Source: Nostoc sp. XA010 (GTDB lineage Bacteria; Cyanobacteriota; Cyanobacteriia; Cyanobacteriales; Nostocaceae). From it: a stretch of 64,000 nt of DNA. Location: assembly GCF_020829625.1 (NCBI RefSeq), contig NZ_JAIVFX010000001.1, positions 434,001 to 498,000 of the forward strand. Direction: 5' to 3'. The notes beneath the pieces are model-generated. The model had not been told where the DNA came from. It saw only the letters and a list, made by a program, of their open reading frames with translations, and did no database searches. Positions 59,083-64,000 of this stretch are shown here, piece after piece (the first letter of the stretch is position 1; the number at the start of each line of letters is the position of its first letter). A program made the translations under genes and the position numbers.

Positions 59083-60348
59083 TTATTCAATTTTGGCCCG
59101 GAGTGCGGGAGAGCGAAAGAGAGTTGCAAATCCAGCTTGTCGCTCGTTTAAAGGTTCTAGAGCATCGTTCCAAAGACTTTCATAATAAAAGAAGGTTACG
59201 CCTAAACCACGTTCTTGGGCAGCCAGCACCTGAGACTTAATTTGCTGCATGGGAACTGGATTATTTCGTAACCCTGTCATAATGCCAATTCCAGTTGGAA
59301 TTATTTGTTGCGCTTCTTGAATTTCTGGGCGGGAAATCTTAGCCACAAAACTTTGCAGATCCGGACGATAAACTTGCACGATTAACTCATCCACAATATT
59401 TTGTCGTATCCAACTCAGCCAATCTTGTAAGTGAAACTTGTAAGCAAAATCATAGTAATTAGGAGAAACAGAGAAAATCGCCTGGGGTTTTCTCTGTTTC
59501 ACAGCTTGATTAAGTTGTACCATGAACGCCGTAATTTTATCTGCCCGCCACTTTACCCATGCTGCATCTTGGGAATTAGTTGGGGGAGGATTCTTCGTTT
59601 CTTTGGTGTACAAAGCAACTGTATATTGGTCGTAGCCAAATTCGTGAGGCAAACTCATGTGATCGTCAAACTGAATGCCATCTGTATCATATTGGGTGAC
59701 AGTTTCTAGCACTAGATTGGTGATAAACTGTTGCACTTTTGGATGGAACGGATTGAGCCACATAACCTCACCAGCCGCACTAATCGAAGTTTGGCTACCA
59801 TCCCGCTTTTGTGTGAACCAATCAGGATAATTCAGCGCCAATTCTGAGGTTGGGGGAGCCATGAAACCAAATTCAAACCAGGGAATCACTAGCAATCCTT
59901 TGCGATGGCCTTGGTTAATTAGGTCTGCAAGAATATCATGTCCATCTGAACCTTTGTAGACAAAAGGTTGAATACCTGCACGTTGTGCGATCGCACTAGG
60001 ATACATCACATAGCCAGAATTCCACACCACAGGATAAATTGTGTTGAAGTTCAGCCGTCGTAATTGACTTACGGCATCCTGCACTTTCTCTCGATTTTTG
60101 AGGGTATCAAAATCATTAGTGGTCATCCAAACCCCGCGAATTTCCTGACGGGGTATCTGTGCGATGGCAGGGGTGAAACTGTCCACCAACAATACAGTAA
60201 AAAAGGATATTAAAATGAGAATTGGAAAAAGAAACTTGAGTAGTCGCCGCCAATTCTGAACAATAAAAGGTGATTTCATAGATTTGAATGATGCATTAAC
60301 TACCCACACACGCCATTGTTCGCTTTTACGATTGAATCTACTAACCAT
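59083..60348 (-). CDS. Family-10-type glycosyl hydrolase (GHL10/DUF187), secreted
   Basis: A 421-residue secreted or membrane-anchored hydrolase. A hydrophobic signal (LFPILILISFFTVLLVDSF) lies at about 40-58, then a TIM-barrel of the GHL10 (DUF187) family starts with QEIRGVWMTTNDFD and includes GLLVIPWFEFGF, DGIQFDDHMSLP and TGIGIMTGL. Such proteins are thought to act on cell-wall glycans. The first 23 residues are atypical before a signal peptide; ATG 60279 is a possible true start. Confidence 0.85.
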   Translation of the reverse strand: MVSRFNRKSEQWRVWVVNASFKSMKSPFIVQNWRRLLKFLFPILILISFFTVLLVDSFTPAIAQIPRQEIRGVWMTTNDFDTLKNREKVQDAVSQLRRLNFNTIYPVVWNSGYVMYPSAIAQRAGIQPFVYKGSDGHDILADLINQGHRKGLLVIPWFEFGFMAPPTSELALNYPDWFTQKRDGSQTSISAAGEVMWLNPFHPKVQQFITNLVLETVTQYDTDGIQFDDHMSLPHEFGYDQYTVALYTKETKNPPPTNSQDAAWVKWRADKITAFMVQLNQAVKQRKPQAIFSVSPNYYDFAYKFHLQDWLSWIRQNIVDELIVQVYRPDLQSFVAKISRPEIQEAQQIIPTGIGIMTGLRNNPVPMQQIKSQVLAAQERGLGVTFFYYESLWNDALEPLNERQAGFATLFRSPALRAKIE

Positions 60349-60644
60349 ATAGTCTACAAGTATTTATGCTTAGTATTGAATTGATGAGTTGGTAGTTGTT
60401 CGTTCCCTGCTTATGGAACTTTTGCACCAGAAAAACTAAAGCAGACCTAGCAAAGTTATAAGTTGCTTGACGCAGCAGATAGCCATTAGTGCCCAATTTT
60501 GAATGGAGCATTGGGGACAAGGTAAAATTTTCTCCCCCTGCCTCCCCGCCCCCTGCCCCCCGCCCCCGATCTTCTCACTCCCCCACACCTCACCTGTGTC
60601 ACAATAGAAAACTGTAATAAGAAAAATATTGTTAAGGTAATTTA

Positions 60645-61769
60645 GTGAGTCCAACTGCTCAATCCACGGCAAGTGCGCGTCGCGTGGTATTTCCTTTTAC
60701 GGCAATTGTGGGCCAGGAAGAAATGAAACTGGCGCTCCTATTGAACGTGATTGACCCCAAAATTGGTGGTGTAATGATCATGGGCGATCGCGGCACCGGG
60801 AAATCCACAACTATCCGGGCGCTGGCGGATCTGCTGCCAGAAATTTCTGTGGTTGCCAATGACCCCTTTAGTAGTGATCCTAGCGACCCCGACTTGATGA
60901 GCGATGAAGTCCGCCAACTGTTAGAACAAGGGGCGGAAATTCCTGTAGCTCACAAAAAAGTCCAAATGGTAGACCTGCCGCTAGGAGCTACAGAAGACCG
61001 AGTTTGTGGCACAATCGACATTGAGAAAGCTTTATCTGAAGGTGTCAAAGCCTTTGAACCGGGACTGCTGGCAAAGGCTAACCGGGGCATTCTCTATGTG
61101 GATGAAGTCAACTTACTAGATGACCACCTCGTAGACGTGCTACTAGATTCCGCCGCGAGTGGATGGAACACTGTAGAACGGGAAGGTATTTCTATCCGTC
61201 ACCCAGCGCGTTTCGTTCTTGTGGGTTCTGGAAACCCGGAAGAAGGCGAACTACGCCCCCAACTGCTCGATCGCTTTGGGATGCACGCAGAAATTCACAC
61301 CGTAAAAGAACCAGCCTTGCGGGTGCAAATCGTGGAACAACGGGCGGATTTTGACCAAAATCCTCCAGTATTTCTCGAAAACTACAAACCCCAGCAAGAA
61401 GCACTGCAAGAGCAAATTGTCAATGCTCAACAGCTTTTGCCAGAAGTGAAAATGGACTATGAACTACGGGTAAAAATTTCTGAAGTCTGCTCAGAACTGG
61501 ATGTAGATGGTTTGCGTGGTGACATTGTTAGTAACCGCGCCGCCAAAGCCTTAACAGCTTATGAAGGACGCACTGAAGTTACAGTTGATGATATCCACCG
61601 CGTAATTACGCTATGCTTGCGTCACAGGCTGCGGAAAGACCCCTTAGAATCGATTGATTCTGGCTACAAAGTCGCCAAAGTTTTTAGCCGCGTCTTTGGT
61701 GTCGAACTACCAGAAAGTGATGTCGCACAAAAAAACGGCACAGGTCAAAAATTAGGGGCTAGGAGCTAA
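60645..61769 (+). CDS. chlI: Magnesium chelatase ATPase subunit I
   Basis: A 374-residue AAA+ subunit of magnesium chelatase, which inserts Mg2+ into protoporphyrin IX at the first committed step to chlorophyll. Walker A is GDRGTGKST (47-55), Walker B is [11 protein letters not shown], and the arginine-finger and sensor region includes [14 protein letters not shown]. The start is GTG at 60645 with AAGG upstream. It is monocistronic here, without chlD or chlH. An A/T-rich inverted repeat follows. Confidence 0.97.
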   Translation: MSPTAQSTASARRVVFPFTAIVGQEEMKLALLLNVIDPKIGGVMIMGDRGTGKSTTIRALADLLPEISVVANDPFSSDPSDPDLMSDEVRQLLEQGAEIPVAHKKVQMVDLPLGATEDRVCGTIDIEKALSEGVKAFEPGLLAKANRGILYVDEVNLLDDHLVDVLLDSAASGWNTVEREGISIRHPARFVLVGSGNPEEGELRPQLLDRFGMHAEIHTVKEPALRVQIVEQRADFDQNPPVFLENYKPQQEALQEQIVNAQQLLPEVKMDYELRVKISEVCSELDVDGLRGDIVSNRAAKALTAYEGRTEVTVDDIHRVITLCLRHRLRKDPLESIDSGYKVAKVFSRVFGVELPESDVAQKNGTGQKLGARS

Positions 61770-61771
61770 TT

Positions 61772-61843
61772 AATTTTGGATTTTAGATTTTGGATTTTGG
61801 ATTGAAGAAAAATTCCAAAATCGAAAATTCAAAATCTAAAATT
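61772..61843. repeat. Imperfect inverted repeat of GGATTTTAGATTTT units after chlI
   Basis: AATTTTGGATTTTAGATTTT and following bases (61772-61800) are inverted at 61815-61843 with a few mismatches, a repeat family frequent in Nostoc intergenic DNA. It may form the 3' end of chlI mRNA. Confidence 0.7.
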
Positions 61844-61882
61844 GGCAGAGTCTAACTCAACATTTAGCACTCAAAACTGATT

Positions 61883-62179
61883 ATGAGATTTTGGTCTTTT
61901 TGGTTTAACAGCTTTGTTCTATCTAGCCAATACAACCCGCCCAGATTTGTAGAATTACTGATGCTCTTATTAGCGATCGCTATGCTGGCAATAGCCAGTA
62001 TTTTACCTGATAGACCCTATTTAATCTTAGGCTTGAGCTTAGTAGTTGGGGCATCTATTTCTATCTTAGTGCGGGAAGCGATCGCGCCCTCACCCCAGAC
62101 ACGAATTACCCAACTAACAGCATCGCTATTGCTCATCATCAGTCTCTATGGCTTTGCTGATTTAATGTACGCTCTTTAA
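61883..62179 (+). CDS. Hypothetical small membrane protein, 98 aa
   Basis: Not recognised by function. Three hydrophobic segments (FVELLMLLLAIAMLAIASIL, YLILGLSLVVGASISILV and LTASLLLIISLYGFADLMY) make it an integral membrane protein. It lies 113 bases after chlI on the same strand and looks like a conserved cyanobacterial small protein, though I cannot name its family. Confidence 0.65.
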   Translation: MRFWSFWFNSFVLSSQYNPPRFVELLMLLLAIAMLAIASILPDRPYLILGLSLVVGASISILVREAIAPSPQTRITQLTASLLLIISLYGFADLMYAL

Positions 62180-62255
62180 TGGAGAGTGGGGAATAGGGAA
62201 TACGGAATAGCGAAGAAACTTAATCAACAATGTCCCATGCCCAATGCCCAACAAC

Positions 62256-63344
62256 TTACCAATTCTGCATTTCCACCAATTCCATACACAACTCATTAAT
62301 TTGCTCTAAATCAGGTTTGTGAGGTAGAGCAGATTCTTCGTATACAATTTCCATTTCAGCGACCAAATCTTCTGCCTTTTTCATCACCTCCTCATAAGAA
62401 TACTCACCTTTTAAAATAGCTTTTAAATCCTCAAAATCACCAGCTATTCTCCTATCTACAATCACTTCACCTCGCCGCAATATTTCTACTCCACTGCGTA
62501 GCAATCTAATGCAGTGCATTCCATGTTTGAGATCAAAACCCGACTTTCTTTCCATTTCTGCCCTAGCCGGATTTCTATTTTCCTGCCAAGATAAGTAAGC
62601 CTTCCATTCTCTTAAAGCTATTTGATAACTTTGGCTTTTTTGAAGTAGGCGGATAAAATCTTTACGGCTATTGGTTAACTTTTGGGTATATTCCAAAGTT
62701 TCATCTGGCAAAGTGTATTGTTTCAACACGCCTTTAAAATCAATATCTGCCGTCAGCAATTGATATAATTGTTCTGCTTCTTCCAAAAACTCAATCCGTC
62801 CTCTGATTAAATTATAAAGATACTCCAGAAAAGCATTTAACTCATCTTTGCTGAGGGGTGCTTCGTCTTCTATGGCGAAATCAGATGGTATTGGCTTTTT
62901 TTGCGGTGGTTTTAACAACCATTTACGATGAGTTTCCATCTTTTTGATTTGGGCAAAGGCATAACCAGTGTAAGTATGTTTTACTTTCTTGCTCAAAAAT
63001 AACTGCTTATGATTAATTAAATGCTGTCCGACTGCGCTTAAAAAAGGATAGTTACTTAACCAGAGCAATTCTAAAACATTGGGATTCGCACCTGCTAATA
63101 ACTGGAGGATTTTTCTTAATTCATATATAACTGTGTCTTTGTTACCATCTACGAATGGAAATATTCCTGGTTCATCCCAACCAGCATCTTTTTGTTCTAT
63201 GTGATCAAACCCTAAGTAATACCTTTTGGGTGCGATAAATACTCCCCGATAATCAAAGTCTGAATCAGGACGATTTAAACCATAGCCGTGGCTACCTGCC
63301 AAACCAATTAAAATAGTTCTTTGCTCAACTTCTATTCTTTCCAT
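62256..63344 (-). CDS. RlaP-type nucleotidyltransferase (PF10127-like)
   Basis: A 362-residue protein whose N-terminus has the DNA polymerase beta-type core: IGLAGSHGYGLNRPDSDFDY (residues 13-32), with Gly-Ser and the DxD acids at 27-31, then VIYELRKILQLLAGANPNV and ELLWL. This is the 'RNA repair pathway DNA polymerase beta family' (COG3541). The C-terminal helical part (about 110-350) has KHGMHCIRLLRSGVEILRRG. Relatives are sometimes near RNA ligases; none is seen here. The nucleotide and acceptor are unknown. Confidence 0.85.
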   Translation of the reverse strand: MERIEVEQRTILIGLAGSHGYGLNRPDSDFDYRGVFIAPKRYYLGFDHIEQKDAGWDEPGIFPFVDGNKDTVIYELRKILQLLAGANPNVLELLWLSNYPFLSAVGQHLINHKQLFLSKKVKHTYTGYAFAQIKKMETHRKWLLKPPQKKPIPSDFAIEDEAPLSKDELNAFLEYLYNLIRGRIEFLEEAEQLYQLLTADIDFKGVLKQYTLPDETLEYTQKLTNSRKDFIRLLQKSQSYQIALREWKAYLSWQENRNPARAEMERKSGFDLKHGMHCIRLLRSGVEILRRGEVIVDRRIAGDFEDLKAILKGEYSYEEVMKKAEDLVAEMEIVYEESALPHKPDLEQINELCMELVEMQNW

Positions 63345-63587
63345 ATCACCTGATTAAAATATAGTCATCCTAACTTATGAGTTAAGCCGATGAGAAGTAG
63401 GGAATGTAGATGCAGAGGAGGCAGAGGAGGCAAGGGAAGAATTTCTAACTCTTGACTAATGACTAATACCAAGAATTGCTTAGTTTAACAAAAATGCCCC
63501 TAAAGGAGATGATGCAACGATATCCCCTTAAGGAGCAAAACTTGTCAATTTAGTTGTTCCTATATTTTCGCTTTCCTAGAACAGAAA

Positions 63588-63821
63588 TTATCTAGGATTA
63601 ATGTGCCGTCTATTTCCCCATCCTGGATTAACAATGGCGGCTAAATCTTCTTCAGACAAGTTGCTGATTTCACTCTCCAGTTCTTCGACGCTGAAATCAT
63701 AGCCACGCTCTTGAGCAATCTTGACGAAGGCTTCTGGATTAGCTGTTGCTTTGAGTCTTTGCTGTAGTGCTTGATCTTGTTTTACGGCTTCAAAAAGCCG
63801 AGTAGCATTTTGCTGTGTCAT
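63588..63821 (-). CDS. Nif11-like leader peptide family protein
   Basis: A 77-residue peptide of the Nif11 (PF07862) type: ATRLFEAVKQDQALQQRLKA, PEAFVKIAQERGYDFSVEEL and LSEEDLAAIVNPGW. Nif11-type leaders precede ribosomal peptide natural products, but here the tail after the leader is only NPGWGNRRHINPR, with no Cys and no Gly-Gly cleavage site. It may be a precursor for a Cys-independent product or may have another role. A ribosome site (AGGAGAG) precedes the ATG. No modifying enzyme or transporter lies within the window. Confidence 0.85.
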   Translation of the reverse strand: MTQQNATRLFEAVKQDQALQQRLKATANPEAFVKIAQERGYDFSVEELESEISNLSEEDLAAIVNPGWGNRRHINPR

Positions 63822-64000
63822 GACAGTTTCTCTCCTGTTTTAAATATCAGGTTTCAATCTTAGTAATTTGACTCTTATGGAATCACTAAATTTTCTGAAG
63901 AACCTTACGATTTAAGAGTGTAAGTTTAATTTTAAAACAAAGAAGAAAAATGTGTAGATTCTGATAAGAAAATATAAGTTTTAGTCTAAATATTTCTGCT
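63822..64000. other. Right-edge intergenic sequence
   Basis: About 180 A+T-rich bases upstream of the Nif11-type gene. The promoter of that gene should be here; nothing else is seen before the window ends. Confidence 0.5.

Noticed and set aside
1..64000. GCGATCGC palindromes as operators
   Set aside because: They are HIP1 octamers, spread through genes and gaps alike in many cyanobacteria, and are not specific control sites here.

Overview
The window reads as chromosomal DNA of a filamentous, heterocyst-type cyanobacterium, most likely Nostoc or a close relative (order Nostocales). The evidence is the dense scatter of the HIP1 octamer GCGATCGC, the heptamer-type repeats (GGGAGTA and CCCTGCT series) between genes, and the gene content: magnesium chelatase chlI, NDH-1 subunit ndhH, ycf66, the desC-desA-desB fatty acid desaturase set, squalene-hopene cyclase, helical carotenoid proteins, a manganese catalase and a Nif11-type peptide. 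No rRNA, tRNA, CRISPR array or prophage was seen.

Layout. 0-5.9 kb: the end of a TPR protein, a frameshifted Uma2 gene, a MoaD/ThiS-like protein, an acyltransferase and several orphan membrane or secreted proteins. 6.2-12.8 kb: an MFS exporter divergent from an AraC regulator and a cytochrome P450, followed by GNAT, glutathione S-transferase and methyltransferase genes. 12.9-20.0 kb: a mostly minus-strand oxidoreductase cluster (methyltransferase, SDR, MFS, nitroreductase, old yellow enzyme, frameshifted SDR, thioredoxin) facing an ArsR regulator with two adjacent cysteines; a perfect palindrome lies between thioredoxin and ArsR. 20.0-22.2 kb: a decay zone with a TnpB remnant, a truncated AbiEii-like gene, a small two-gene HNH module, and a deletion scar that removes the 3' ends of both the HNH gene and the hopanoid gene hpnB. 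22.4-25.3 kb: shc and a ZIP metal transporter.

25.4-35.9 kb looks like a stress island: a divergent OCP N-terminal-domain protein, a helical carotenoid protein, a DUF6335 protein, a DJ-1/PfpI protein fused to a ferritin-like domain, an SRPBCC protein, two paralogous zinc alcohol dehydrogenases around a small secreted protein, a cupin, a manganese catalase and a second AraC regulator. The functions (singlet oxygen quenching, carbonyl handling, peroxide removal) fit protection against light, drought or oxidative stress; that joint role is inference.

36-64 kb is mainly housekeeping: ndhH followed directly by a 21-bp tandem array, a PLP lyase, desC-desA-desB, a LabA-like NYN protein, an OmpR/BaeS-type two-component pair, a short Omp85 protein, a Gfo/Idh oxidoreductase, a GH57/DUF3536 protein, a Ca2+/H+ exchanger, a zinc-ribbon Ser/Thr kinase, gnd, ycf66, a GHL10 glycoside hydrolase, chlI, an RlaP-type nucleotidyltransferase and a Nif11-type peptide near the right edge. 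Short dispersed repeats, some nested, one inside a reading frame and two arrays of the same 21-bp period, run through the whole window.
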